This document shows, piece after piece, positions 21,846-34,078 of a stretch of DNA of 64,000 bases. Both the position numbers and the translations under genes were made by a program. The first letter of the stretch is position 1; each line of letters begins with the position of its first letter. The notes under the pieces are model-generated. The model saw only the letters and a list, made by a program, of their open reading frames with translations. It ran no database searches and was not told the origin of the DNA. The DNA comes from Raphanus sativus (Eukaryota > Streptophyta > Magnoliopsida > Brassicales > Brassicaceae), in the NCBI RefSeq assembly GCF_000801105.2, contig NC_079514.1, positions 11,408,001-11,472,000 of the forward strand. The letters run 5' to 3'.

Positions 21846-24247
21846 TTGATAGGTTATGTTCGTGAATTTGTTGTTCTAAGGGTGCCATATATGTGTATGT
21901 TTTAAGTTAATGTTAATCTAATAACTGAAAACATGTTAGTAATTTACTTGAGGGCAAAAATCCAATACGGTGAAACCATCAGGGTTCAATTACTGGCCAC
22001 TGGAAAAATTATCTATGGACAGAAAACTAACATGTGGTAAAGATTTTGATAAAATATAAATTCTATTAAAATAAATGACGATTGAATGACACCCAAATTT
22101 ATATATCAGTCACTCAAATCAAATATTAATATTCAATATCCTTTTAAAATACAACAAAAACAATTTGAAAACAATTATCCAATCTCTTTTATATATAAAT
22201 AAAAATAATTATATGTATATATATACATATTTTAAAAATTATATATGAACTATATAACTATTTTTGTCTTTACAAAATTTACAGTATTTTACTCTCTAGA
22301 TTAATTATTTACAAATAATTTAACAAAAATATATTTTTATTTTATTATGAAATGTTTATTATTTACAATATTTTCAAAATTATGTTATTGTTTACAATAT
22401 TTTTAGAATCTTATTACTTTGTTTTATTTTATTTAATAATAGAACAAATTGAATATCTAGTGGTGGCGGAACAAACTGCGAATCATGTTAATTTAGATGA
22501 AACATAGCAAACTACTAATACTTTCAAAATTTTGGATGTTATATGTGTCTACCTTTGCATTTACCTATCTGATAGAATAATCTAAAGTGGTGTTTGAAAA
22601 ACAAGACTCTTGAACCTCATAATATAGTCTACGTTGTTGGATCGAACATAAAATATGTTACTTGTGCACAAGAAAAAAACATGTTACTCAACTAAGGGGG
22701 CACGTGCGCCCGTAGAATTATCAAGTTTTAAAATTTTAGTATGTAAATTCATAAAACAGTAGGTTACAAAAAAAAAACTTTATAACACTAATAAAAAGAT
22801 GTCGATAAAGTCATACAACGCTGAAAGGTGGACTCTGTGTGGTCCGAAAAGTCGATTTGGGTACCAAAATGAAATGTAGATAGCGTGTCGCTTGCTGACA
22901 GGTTGCTCTATTCTTTTTCTTTGTTTTTTGTTCTTTGACAACGGCGCTATTCTTTTAAAGGAAATTCACTCGTCAGTCGTCACTGAATTGTCAAATTCAC
23001 ATGCAAGGACCAACTTGGATGATACATGGACGAAGAGGAAGAGAAAGAAGGCAAAAATGAATTATTAGCAAAAAAAATAAAAAAAATAATAATGAATTAT
23101 TAGCTAATAATAAAGCGGCATGTATAGGGGTTTTTACCGATTCTTACGACATTTTCAACTCACCTGAGTTTTCTATTCTAAAATGAAGTAAAAATGAATA
23201 TAAAGTAACAAATATTCCAACCGAACTTCATGAAATATGAAATAATCTATTTTGTTACAAGGAAGAGACTTAACTGAACAACAAAAACATATTCCATAGC
23301 TAGTTCGTCCAACGGAGCTTGCGACAGAAACAGTATCACGACCAGATGCCACCACTAACAAAGGGCCACTCCTATCATAAGACAAACAAACATAGCTAAT
23401 TTCAAAGCAATAAACTTGTTTTCTAGCAGATTAAACTGTAATTCTGAAGAACAAAACCAATGAGGTAATAAATACTTGTCAAACGTACGACGAGCCATGG
23501 CAGAAATCTGCTTAGCGTCAGCTACTTTAAACAAATTCCTGATTCATGCATCCATTTTCAGCAAACAAATCAACTTCCAAAGTGTAAAATAGCAGAAGCC
23601 TTCGATACAAATTTAAGTTGTACCAGATCTTCTGCCAACAGATTCATTTGCTTTGATGGAGAATCCATAACATACAAACACAGGCACACAGCTGATCAAA
23701 TGGTCAAGCTTTTTGTAAAAAGAGATAGGAAGCCAATGAAGCCACCTATAAGTTCCTCCTCTTGGCCCAATTCTATTATTTGACACATGTTCTCTTCCTT
23801 TTCTTTTTTCATTTATTTTTTGTTTTTTCTTAAGAATTTTTAAAAACTTCGTTGGAGATGGTCTTATGTTGTAACTGAATTGGGTGTCTTTTTTTATATT
23901 TGGAATATAACTCTTATAGAATGGCCAATTCCTATTGATTCATATTCCGTTTTTTAGTTATTAGACTACTTCTCATTGGTTTAATAGTTGTTAGAAAACT
24001 TCTAACTCCGTTCCACCAAACTAGTATCTTGATAACATGTGACAACAGCTGCAGCACATAGATATATAGTCTTACAAATGTTTTGACTTGGGTTTAAGTC
24101 TATAAAGCACGGGTAAACTAAAAAGAAAGAAGATCTAGTTACATAAAGAAAAGGGATTAATACAGAGTCTCCTCTTACTTTCCACATCAGGAACACACAC
24201 AAAAAAAAACTGGATATCTTTTTTTTCTGTTCGGTCGTGAAATTATC
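21846..24247. other. Intergenic region
   Basis: AT-rich (22080-22450 especially). A minus-strand frame at 23385-23173 (SYDRSGPLLVVASGRD) looks more protein-like than its surroundings and could be a gene scrap, but I cannot name it. The palindromic word GGGGCACGTGCGCCC (22698-22712) contains a G-box. Confidence 0.5.
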
Positions 24248-27077
24248 TTATCGCCCTTTAGGGTTTACAATTTGAGAAAATATCCCACTGTTATCTTCCG
24301 AGGACATGTCACTCGCGTCATGTTCTCCGGCGCCGACGACGTTAACCTCCATACCACCACCTCCGGCTAAATCCTCTGACTCACCTCCACGACTAGGCGT
24401 TGGTTGACGCGACCCATCAGCAGTTTCTTGCAACTGAAGTGCGAACTCAAGGTTCCACAAAACATCTCCCATCGTCGGCCGATCTAAACCACTATCGGAA
24501 AGACACTTCTCCGCCGTGTCCGCAAACTTCTTCAAACACTCAGGATTAATCTTCCCTTTAAGATTAGGATCAATGATATCCTCTAACGTCCCTTTCCTTT
24601 TACAGTTCATCGCCCAGTCTCCAAGACTCACTTGCTCCTTAGGCAAGCTAGGGTTTAAAGCCGGCCTAGCGCATAAGATCTCGAACAGAACAACTCCAAA
24701 AGAGTACACATCTGACTTCTCGGTTAACTGCTGTCTCCTAAAGTACTCTGGATCTAAGTACCCGAAGCTTCCTTTGACAACGGTCGTGACATGACCTTGG
24801 TTCATGTTCGGTCCGGTTTTGGATAAACCGAAGTCGGAAACTTTAGCAACCCAATTCTCATCGAGCAAGATGTTCGTTGTCTTCACGTCACGGTGTATGA
24901 TCGTGTACTTCGCACCCGTGTGAAGGTAATGCAACCCTCTTGCTGATCCAATAGCGATCTCTAGACGTCTTTTCCAAGTTAACTGAGGTCTCTTGGTGTT
25001 GTAAAGATGCTCTCTAAGTGTTCCGAGTGACATGTAATCGTATATCAAACACATCTCTCCACCGTCGTCGCAGTAACCGATCAAAGAGACCAAGTGTTTG
25101 TGTCTTAACCTCGAGAGAAGTTCTATCTCTGTCTCGAACTCGTTTAGACCTTGTTCCGAATTAGGGTTTGATTTCTTGATGGCCACTTTCGTGGTTCCGT
25201 CTATAACTCCTTTGTAAACTTTACCAAACCCTCCCACTCCTATCACGTTTGACTCATCGAAGTTTTGAGTTCCGTGTTTGATCTCAGACAACGTGAACCT
25301 TCGGCATAGACCCGCTGCAAGGTTAGATAAGTGGCTTCCCGTGTTGCTCTTACCGGAAATAGTAGATTTTGTCGCGGTTGTGTGTGAGTTTCCGTATATA
25401 GGAAGCCAACTCGATGTGTAAGAATCGCTTCCTTGGGACTTACGTCTCCTTTGATACATTGTGAAACACAACGCACATAGCAAAACCGCTGCGACTCCAC
25501 CAATGGAACCGATGATAAAAGCTATGACTCTTTTGTCTCTTCGAAACTCTCTTTTACCATCTTGGTTAGCTTGCATAGCTGATGGTTTAGGGTTCGGACC
25601 GGCTAGGTTTTTCATCGTGTCCATCTTGAAAATCTCTAGCCCGTTGAGCTGTGAGTCGAGATACTCCGGTTTAGCAAATTTGGAAGGAGTCATCTGAAGT
25701 GAAACCTCTTCGCCTCCTGCTCCACCGTTGCTAGCATCAACGTACATCGCGTAGTCTTTGTACGTAGGGACACCTTTCCCACCTGACCACGCGATTATAT
25801 CCGCGGCGTTGACGTCTCCTTGTGCTGTTCTGTTGTTGATGTAGATGTCGAAAGCTTTTTGGTTGACTTTAGAAAGCTGGAACTCGCAGAAGTGGAGTCT
25901 CATGATGTAAGTGAAGTTAGTATCGACTTGAAACATCCATGTGAGATTAGAATTAACGTTGATGTCTCCGTTTGGTCCTTGTGATCTAGCTGTTTTGTAG
26001 ACATCTGGTGGAGCGGTCGAGACCGGCATTTTCTGGTAGTCAATCCTGAAGTTGTTGCTTGCTTGAAGGGTAACACCAAGACCTGCCATAGAACGAAACT
26101 AATATTACATATTGTGGTTTTAGACCTAAGGACATGATTAATGCATGTCTTTTAGGGAGGGCCTCTTAGCAAATATAAGAGACGTCTCCTAGATTTTGAC
26201 TAAAAAAATGCTAAGAAACGTCTCTTATATTCGTTAGGAGACCCTCCTAAGAAATATGCATTAATCATGGTCTAAGAAGATGATTACGGGCTTTGATCCT
26301 GAATTTTCTGATATTAAAAAAAAAATACACCAAACCTGCGCTGAATATGTAAGGAGCATCGTTGTACCAAGTTCTTGTTAACCCGCCAGAGTCTTGGCTT
26401 CCAGGAATGTCCTGACCACCAACGTTAAGTCTAAACATGGTCTGAAGATTAGCGGACTTAGCATCTGCTGTTTGATCTGTGAACCCAACGAGAACAGCTG
26501 TATCAAACAGTTCTGGCATCTCAACGACTTCAATACCGTTTATGAAAGCAAACGCTTTAGGATGTTTATCCGAGGGAGTAAAGGTGATGGTCAAGGCATC
26601 TTTTAGGGTTGGTGCAAGAGAATATTCTCTGATTAGGTAAGCTTGTGTTAAGGCTTGACATGTGATAGAAGCACTAAAGTTGCTTAGAAGGGTGACATCG
26701 TTAGCTGCTACGGAGAAGTAAGCGTCATCGATGTTGAGTCCCGTGTATGCTGATGGGTAGAAATGTAACCGGAGCAAATGTCTTTTGTCTCCTTTAACCG
26801 GGATCTCGTAAGTGGCGGGAGCTGTGAAGATTCTTGCTGTCATGTAAGGAATTGTCGAGAGAAGAGATGGATCTTGATACGTAGCTGTTGCGTGAACCGT
26901 GTTTGGAGTTTTCAAGAACTTGGTGTCTGGTTCCCATTTCTTCTTGTCTGGATCTGAAGATGGTTCCGATGCTCCGCAGGACAACGCGAGATCTTGTCCG
27001 TTAGATTGAGAGATAGAGACTAGAAGAACAGAGAAGAAACAGAGGAGGGAACACAGGGTCCTTGTTTTCTCGTTCAT
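24248..27077 (-). CDS. ANX2: ANXUR2-like malectin-like receptor kinase (CrRLK1L family)
   Basis: Plasma-membrane receptor kinase of the FERONIA/ANXUR family. In Arabidopsis ANX1 and ANX2 keep pollen-tube walls intact while sensing RALF peptides. Exons 27077-26336 and 26082-24248 join in phase 1 to 858 codons, the length I recall for ANX2. It has a signal peptide (about 1-28), two malectin-like domains (about 30-400), a transmembrane segment at about 433-455 and a Ser/Thr kinase with GVGGFG at 529-534, catalytic Lys 550 (VAIKK), HRDVK with Asp 646, and DFG with Asp 664. The C-terminus is SQIVNPKGR. The juxtamembrane YQRRRK and IYGNSHT favour ANX2 over ANX1. A 253-bp intron (26335-26083) splits the ectodomain at A247/G248 and contains a MITE; related receptors usually lack coding introns. 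A 5' UTR intron lies at 27161-27080. Confidence 0.93.
26130..26272. mobile_element. Tourist-like MITE, copy C, inside the ANX2 intron
   Basis: 143 bp. Ends GGACATGATTAATGCAT and, inverted, GACCATGATTAATGCAT match at 15 of 17 positions. TAA flanks both sides (26127-26129, 26273-26275). Same terminal consensus as copies A and B near the GA2ox gene. Without it the host intron is about 107 bp, a normal Arabidopsis-like size. Confidence 0.85.
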
Positions 27078-27079
27078 GG

Positions 27080-27161
27080 CTGAAACATTAGATAAATTAC
27101 GTGTTTTAAATCCTCAGGAAACATAAAAAAAGGTTACTTTTCTTTTGTGGGATATTATTAC
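27080..27161 (-). other. 5' UTR intron of the ANX2-like gene
   Basis: Minus strand GAG|GTAATAATATCC to TTTCAG|CC, ending two bases before the ATG. 82 bp. Good consensus at both ends. Confidence 0.65.
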
Positions 27162-27231
27162 CTCAAGAACCAGGAGAGAAAACTTGGAGGCTTGTTTCTT
27201 CTCCTCTCTCTCCAAACCTAACAATGTATGA

Positions 27232-28026
27232 TCAAAGCCATGGAAACAGGAGCAGAAACCTCAACAAGACAAAAACAAACCGTTTGTTTTCCTTGGTCAT
27301 TGTTTTTTTTTTTCTCTTTCTTTTTGGTGCTGTGTCTGAAAGAGAAACAGAAAGTAGTTAGAGAATCTATGGAGGAGAGGATTAATAGTAGAAAACTATG
27401 TTTAGCAAATTAGTTAGAAGAGAGAAAAATATACATCAATCTCACACTAATGAAATAAAATTCATAACTTAAACTACATTGACTACTTGATCCTTAAAAT
27501 AGGAAAAAATAACAAGTTTTCTAGAGTAGGATAAATCTGAAACACGTTTTCTTTTAGAGGGTCAAAGAATCTAAACAAAGAAAAGATCCCTAAATAAATG
27601 AGGATGAGTATTTTGTATCAAATTTAAACAATGGAGGAAAATAGCTTTTGACTCCATTGCATAAATCAATGGTGAAAACTAGTTTTCCCTAATCCTCCAT
27701 TAAAGGCTCATTGAGTCTCTTTTGGTGAGAGTTTATGTGGTCGGGTTTGGCAAAATTTTCAGGTAGAAAAAGAGTATACAGAAGATTTTCTGATCAGCCC
27801 GACCCGTAGAAGCTTCTTTGTTGGCCGTGTTAATTGTTGTCACACGCGGCCAGCAGATGAAGAACATACATTTAGACTCCTAAGCAAAAAGCCAAAGCTT
27901 TGATATTCTCCTAAATAAAAACAGGTAGTAAAATAAGCCCTAGCTTGTACCAGAAAGTATATTTCCCAATTCTAAGATCAAACCCCTTGCCTTGCATTAC
28001 AAGTCATCTTTTTAAAGATAGAAAAA
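27232..28026. other. Divergent promoter region between ANX2-like and DUF1685 genes
   Basis: Shared upstream region of two divergently transcribed genes, about 0.8 kb plus leaders. No further gene seen. GC-richer words around 27790-27850 (GCCCGACCCG, CACACGCGGCC) stand out but are not identified. Confidence 0.5.
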
Positions 28027-28822
28027 ATGGTGAGGAGAAGAGAAGGCCTTACCTTACCAATCTCGTCTTCATCGCCATCACTTCCTGAGCCACTAGTGGC
28101 CCCATTAGCCTTGCAGAAACCTAAACAGCGGTTATCAAAGCAACTATCCATGCGCGAGACACCGAGAGATGTTGCTTGGGAGAAAAGGCGTCGTCAGATG
28201 TTGAAGATTCAAGAAAAGAAACAGAAAGGCCTCTCTGACAGCGATTGTGATTCGAACGATTTAACCGATGAAGATTTAAGGGAGCTCAAAGGGTCGATCG
28301 AGTTAGGGTTTGGTTTCAAGGAAGAAGCAGGACTAAAGTTGTGCAACACACTACCAGCATTAGATCTTTACTTTGCTGTGAATAGGCAGCTTTCGCCTCT
28401 CCCTTCACCTAGTAGCAGCCGTAGCAGCAATGGAGGAGATGGCTCTTTATCGTCTACATCTGCTTCCTCAAGCAGCATACCTTGTAGCCCAAGAACTGAC
28501 TCGGATTCATTAAAGATCTTATGTCCAGGTAAAACAAAAACTTCATTTCATCTTCTTTTAAATGTTGATTCCTATGGTAAGTATAAATATACATAGACTA
28601 ATTGTTAAGTTTCCAACTTAAAATTAATTGACAATAAGTAGATTGGACCAAGTCAGTCTCTTATATGTTATTCATATATATCCCGCTAAAACTCTCAGAA
28701 CTTATATTCTCACACTTAATCATTGTGAATTGAGTTGTGCAGGGGACAGTCCTCAACAAGTGAAACAAAGACTAAGGCATTGGGCACAAGCTGTTGCATG
28801 TTCTGTGATGCAGTCTCACTAA
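28027..28822 (+). CDS. DUF1685 family protein
   Basis: Plant-specific protein of unknown function, 193 aa. Exons 28027-28528 and 28743-28822 join in phase 1. It has a basic N-terminus (MVRRREGLTL), a conserved block around residues 50-118 (WEKRRRQM; LTDEDLRELKGSIELGFGF; CNTLPALDLYFAVNRQLSP), a Ser-rich linker, and the short terminal exon ending VKQRLRHWAQAVACSVMQ. These are the usual DUF1685 hallmarks. It is transcribed away from the ANX2-like gene. By synteny it would correspond to At5g28690. No signal or membrane segment is visible. Confidence 0.88.
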
Positions 28823-28920
28823 TGTGTGTATACGTTGTGACTCTTAAGTTTCAACATGAAACACTTGTTTTTTTTGTACTATTGCTGGTGAGATAGGACA
28901 GAGAAAGAATCCTACCAAGC

Positions 28921-29031
28921 AGGATCTCTCTGAAGGAGGGAATAACTAAAAAAGAAAAGTTTTGGGAGAAAATAAAAAGAAAGATGGAGAAAGATTTCAT
29001 GGATTCATGGCTCTCTCTACATAGTTTTGCA
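28921..29031 (+). repeat. 3' flank of DUF1685 gene, original copy of a duplication
   Basis: Shares GAGGGAATAACTAAAAA, AAGAAAAG and CATGGATTCATGG with 29830-29945. It lies about 100 bp after the DUF1685 stop, probably in its 3' UTR. Confidence 0.75.
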
Positions 29032-29829
29032 AAAGTAACAAGATGAAGAGAGGAAGGGAAGGCCTTTCTTATTCATGTACTGTATGCATATAGACTTTTA
29101 ATATGTGGTCGTGGACTTGATGATGGTTACTATGAGATATATTTTGAAGTATGTTTTTCGTATGAGGCTTTTGTATCATGCAAATTCACGGATCTATATA
29201 TGATTGGTTTCATAAGAAGTTTTGACAGTATTCTACTTGTGTATCGCTCACTTAAGAAACGAACTCCAATTCAACCGAAAATCCATTTCAGCATCAACAG
29301 TACAAAAGTTCCAGTATATATTACAGACCCACCGATCAGAAGAGCTTACATCCTTTCCTCAGGGAAGGACATGAAGAAATGGTAGGGTCCTTAGCCTATT
29401 TACACAGTCCATAGGAATATTTTTCTTCGGCTAACTAGAGATGCTTGGTTTCGTAAAACTAAACAAGCTGTCACTAGAAATCACTAATCAGGGTCCAAGT
29501 GATAGCCAACATGGGCTTGACGCTTTCTAATTTAGATCATAGTCAGTTTTGTTTACACGATGATTTTTTTTTTTGGACATCCTATACAATGATATTTAAA
29601 AAAAAAAAAAATTGGTGTAAAACGGTCTTTTATGTTTCCTCTAACTTGCAACGTTATAAAACTCATATTCTATTCTGTTATAAGAGCATAGCTCTCATAG
29701 TTTGATATAAGACCCCGTCATCAGGCTGCCCGTCATTGACTCGTTTATAAGACCAACGACTGCTTATTATTGGCTATTATTGCATACCTTGTGAATAGAG
29801 TTCATGAGCTACAACAAATCCACACAAGT
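29032..29829. other. Intergenic spacer
   Basis: No gene recognised between the two copies of the duplicated 3' flank. Confidence 0.5.
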
Positions 29830-29945
29830 AGGACCTCCTCTCTGAATTAGGAGGGAATAACTAAAAAGAAAAGTTTTTGGAGAAAAAAAGAAGAAGGATA
29901 GAGAAAGAGATCATGGATTCATGGCGCTCTGTACATTAGTTTTGC
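29830..29945 (+). repeat. Second copy of DUF1685 3' flank, fused to SYF1 relic
   Basis: Near-copy of 28921-29031 (GGAGGGAATAACTAAAAA ... CATGGATTCATGG ... TTAGTTTTGCC). It runs without a break into coding-like SYF1 sequence; the shared word AGTTTTGC marks the join. Confidence 0.75.
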
Positions 29946-30590
29946 CAAACTGTACGAAAACCACAATGACCTGGTCAACACGAGAGTCATTTTGGACAAG
30001 GCGGTCCAGGTCAGCTACAAAACCGTGGACCATCTCGCGAGCGTGTGGTGCGAGTGGGCAGTCGCTGCCGATGGGAATGAGCCGGTCCAGATGAAGCTGC
30101 ATAGATCCTTGAGGCTTTGGTCCTTTTATGTTGACTTTGGAGGGAAGCCTGGGGACGCTAGAGTCCATAAGAGGAGTCTTAACTTTGTTTCAGGCTCCAT
30201 CTGATGCTGTAAGAACCTTATATCTTCAGTACGCTAAGCTAGAAGAGGACTGAGATGTATGAGATGACACATTTCCCGTGCAGCAGGATCGTTGGTGTTC
30301 CGAGGACAAGGGAGATATACAAGCAAGCGATAGAGTCTGGACTCCACGCAAGGATGTGAAGCTCATGTGCATAAAGTTTGCTGAGCTGGAGAGAAGCTTG
30401 TCAGAAAGTGACGGGAGAGAGGATGAGTCTGATGGTGAAGACAAAGTAGAGATTGCTCAGAAAGAAAGAAGTCCCTGCTGCTGTGTTTGGAGGACTTGTC
30501 AGAAAGAGAGAGGAAGGCGGTGAGAACGGCGCGGCTAAGGCTCTTGGTGCATTGTAGAGGATAAAGAGACAGAAACTAGCTCAGTAGTAA
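29934..30590 (+). pseudogene. SYF1/XAB2-like splicing factor relic
   Basis: Fragments of the HAT/TPR-repeat spliceosome protein SYF1 (XAB2). Readable blocks in order are FAKLYENHNDLVNTRVILDK, TVDHLASVWCEWA, NEPVQMKLHRSLRLWSFYV, then after a +1 shift APSDAVRTLYLQYAKLEED and a stop, PRTREIYKQAIESGL, LMCIKFAELERSL, DESDGEDKVEIAQKE and finally LGALERIKRQK. Large in-between parts known in the intact ~900-residue protein are missing, and at least three frame changes occur. In Arabidopsis a SYF1 gene (At5g28740) lies between the DUF1685 and THA4 genes, so this is the decayed syntenic copy. Its left edge is joined to a duplicate of the DUF1685 3' flank. Confidence 0.85.
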
Positions 30591-30967
30591 AAAAATCCTG
30601 TAGACAAATTACTTTCCTGTGCTACAGATAGGAATTGTGTAATATGCAGAACATGATCTTATATTGTGAGAAATTTTGTTTTCTTCTCAGTTCCACTGTC
30701 TAAACTATAGTAACATCTTGAATCTGTTTATGCAGCCTCTCTTAGGTCCCCGTCTGGTGTTAGGAAAATAAATGTTTTTTGAAAGGTTTTCTTTCTTCTT
30801 AAGAAGGACAGCTATAGAGAGAGATTCAAACACCATGCAACCATATATCATAGGAAGACAAGTCTGCTTCCACCAACAAAGAGTATTTGATCTAAACTCA
30901 TTTCATCAACTGTTCTAGCTACAGAAAAAACAAAGCTAGCTTAAAGAAAGCCGCATCATTTCTTCAT

Positions 30968-31737
30968 TCATGCATTGTCCTTTGAGCTTGACGAAACCTC
31001 AGTTTTATCCTCTTCCTTGTTGCTCATTGCTACAGGAGACGACGAGCCAGTAACAGAATCTTCAGGTTCCGTCTTAAGCTCAGACTCAAACTCTTTTGCA
31101 GCCTGCATCATTTACAAAGCCCTTATTAATGCAAATATTAAAGACAAGAGCTAAAAGGAACACTGAACATACAAGTAGAAGCTATATATCTGAGAAGAAC
31201 AACGAGCCATAACAACAATTAACAGTTATTTTTTTATATAAAAAAAAATACAAACCTAACATCCTCCAAGTATCGAAAAAGCACTTGAACCATAAAAATT
31301 ATCAGACACATGTCTCCCTCAAGACCTTTGAACATCAAATTCTAACTACAATCGAGACAATCTTTTCACATGAAATTCATCATATTAAATCGAAGACACA
31401 GACCAAAGTTAATGAATCAGCAAAAAGAAACCTGTTGAAAGCTCTTGACGGTCTTGCCAATACTCTTGCCAATCTCAGGAAGCTTCTTAGGTCCGAAAAG
31501 CAACGCGGCGACGCCAGCGATCACCGCGAGCTCAGGGACACCGAGACCAAACAGAGCATTACAAGTCAGTGCCGCCTTTCTCCTCCTCTGCTCCGGTCGA
31601 ATCGCAACCAAAGAACGGGTCTTTGGTCTTCGTTGGGTGGTTGCTATGAAACAGTTGGAGAATAAGGAAGAGCGAGATGACGAGAGAGGCAGAGTGACTG
31701 GTGGCGGAGAAGATAGAGTCGCAACCGATGTCGCCAT
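30968..31737 (-). CDS. THA4: THA4/TatA thylakoid twin-arginine translocase subunit
   Basis: Pore-forming component of the delta-pH/Tat pathway, which exports folded RR-signal proteins into the thylakoid lumen. Exons 31737-31432 and 31102-30968 join in phase 0 to 146 aa. There is a Ser/Arg-rich chloroplast transit peptide (about 1-60), a single membrane helix in GVPELAVIAGVAALLFG (about 66-82) with the membrane Glu (E69) essential in Tha4, an FGPKKLPEIGKSIGK hinge with amphipathic helix, and an acidic, Ser-rich stromal tail. Hcf106 (TatB) is the alternative, but the short tail and GVPELAVI fit Tha4. By synteny it corresponds to At5g28750. The gene looks intact. Confidence 0.93.
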
Positions 31738-32551
31738 TACTGCTCTCTTCCAATCCTTTTTTTTTTCTTCTTCTGGTTGTTCTAAACGTTATCTCTGTTT
31801 TTTTTTTTTGTTTATCCAATTAAAATGAAATAAAATTCTTAGCTAAATACAAAAAACTCTTCTTATATTATAAGTTGTGAATAATGGACGACAAAAAAAA
31901 AGGTAGTGAATAATGAATAATACTCTCTGTTATATGGTCTTATACTTAAATACATTTTTTGTTGACAAAAAAATACATTTTTATTACAAAATAATACATA
32001 AAATTTTCAAAATAGTATTAATTAAAAGTTAATTTTTTTTTTTTTATTTAGGTTTGGATTTTTTTAGTGATTAGGATTTATGGTTTACTATTTATGAGGT
32101 GACTTTAAGATAAAACTATAAAGTTTGAAGGAATTTAATCATTTTACTCTTTTAAGTGATAGTATTTTTTTATGGATTAAAGAAAAAGATATAGATTTTT
32201 TATTTATGTGCTATTTTTGTCATAGTTTTTTTTGTACTTAAGATAGTGATATCAATTTTGCAGATAAGAACACTGATTAATTCGACTAATTCACTACCAA
32301 GAAATGGTCTTTTCTATTGCTTTACATTAGCAATGAAGCTTTGAGTTTGATAACTTTGTAGTAGTTACAAGATACAAACTTGTAGATTTTGAAAAAAAGA
32401 GATTGAAAATACATAAAAGAAAGACCTAATCTCAGAGATAAACTAGGTCAGACAATTCTTTACACAACACATTATAACACTTTTGTCTCAACGCCTCTGT
32501 CTCTCTGTCTATTTGTGATAATTATACAAATCGAGTTTCTTCTTCACAAAG
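31738..32551. other. Intergenic region upstream of THA4 and downstream of bZIP63
   Basis: About 0.8 kb, AT-rich, with T-homopolymers near 31755-31810 and 32033-32045. No gene seen. Confidence 0.5.
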
Positions 32552-34036
32552 CTACTTATCCCCAACGCTGCGAATACGTTTCTGCAGATGCTCCAAACTC
32601 GCAACTCTCCTCATCGACTCTGTTCTGTTCATTTTGCAACCGATCAAGGCCTTGCTTTTGTTGTTGCTTGAGCTGGGGGTCTCAGGTGTGGTCACTTGGG
32701 AGCTTGTGCCTAGAGAGTTTGATGTCTCTGAAAGATTAGAGACACTTGAAACCTGAGGCATGGTGTGGAACATTGGGTTGAATCCTGTGATTCTCTTCAC
32801 TGTCTCCTCAGCCATTTTCACCTGAAAAAAGGTTTCAACAGAGTTTTTTGATTATGGCCCTAGTGAATGAGTTTTGTTAATCAAAGAGGAGAGAGAGGGA
32901 AATGGGAGTTTTACTTACTTTAGCTCGTAGTGTCTCTAGATTGGCTTTCAAAACTCTGTTTTCTACAGATGCGTCATTGAATGTTTGAGTTACGTCAGTG
33001 AGACCTTTCATGAGGTTTGAATTCTCTACACGCAGCTGTGAAACCTAAAAGAGAGATGGAGACTTTAATAACAAGTGAGCTGAGAAAAGGTCAAGAGAAA
33101 GAAACAAATGTGTTGGGGTGAGATTATTAACATACTTGTGTCTCTAGCTCACTAAGGTGTGCCTGCTTTCTTCTTCTGGATCTTCTAGCTGATTCCCTGT
33201 TAGAGAGCATCCTGCAATTTTGCACCAAACAGTAAGCAAACAAAACGTTCATGTTCTCGTTCAAGAAAGATTTTGTCTTGTGAGAGAAACTATTAATCCA
33301 ATCCAAGAAAGAATATGCTTTTACCTTTTGACACGCTTAACATTGGTAGGATTCATATTAGTTTCACCATCAGCTTCTTCTTCTTCTTCATCACCAGAGA
33401 GCTCGGATCCACTTGTTATGGTACTGCTCATCACCGGTGTAGCTGCAAATGAAAAACCAATACAGATTAGTTCCGTTAGCTTGAGCCGGTTTGAGGTTTG
33501 TTAATATACAACAACTCTTGGAACAAAGCATTATGAGCAAATACACAATAAGTCAATAAACTATCCAGAACATCTGGAAGGGCTAATCATAGAGAGGTAA
33601 ACACATAAGAGTACGGTTTGAGGAATTAAAGAAACCTTTGGGAGAAGCTAAGGAGCCTTGGTCTGATGTATAGGCTCCTCCACCATTCTCAGATCTACCA
33701 GAGGTATCCTGAGGTTTGATGAAACCTCCCTATCAAATTTTTCAAATATCAACACACAACAGATCAATTATTTTAAAAAAGGTCTATATTGGAAGATAAT
33801 AGCAAAGCTTTCTATTTTCTTCTTCCAACTCAAAACCAAAGTTGGAAAGAACATATAAAGTTGATAGATTTCAAATAATATACATATCACAGAGATCATC
33901 TATACATCCCAATACTCATCAAGAACACAATCAGCTTAGTTCTTGAATTACTAAGTTTTTTTTCTTCGAAAACATTAACTTACAGAATAAAAGGTTTGTT
34001 TTTCTTTTCTTAACACTTTTGAACAATGAAGCATGA

Positions 34037-34078
<42 letters not shown>

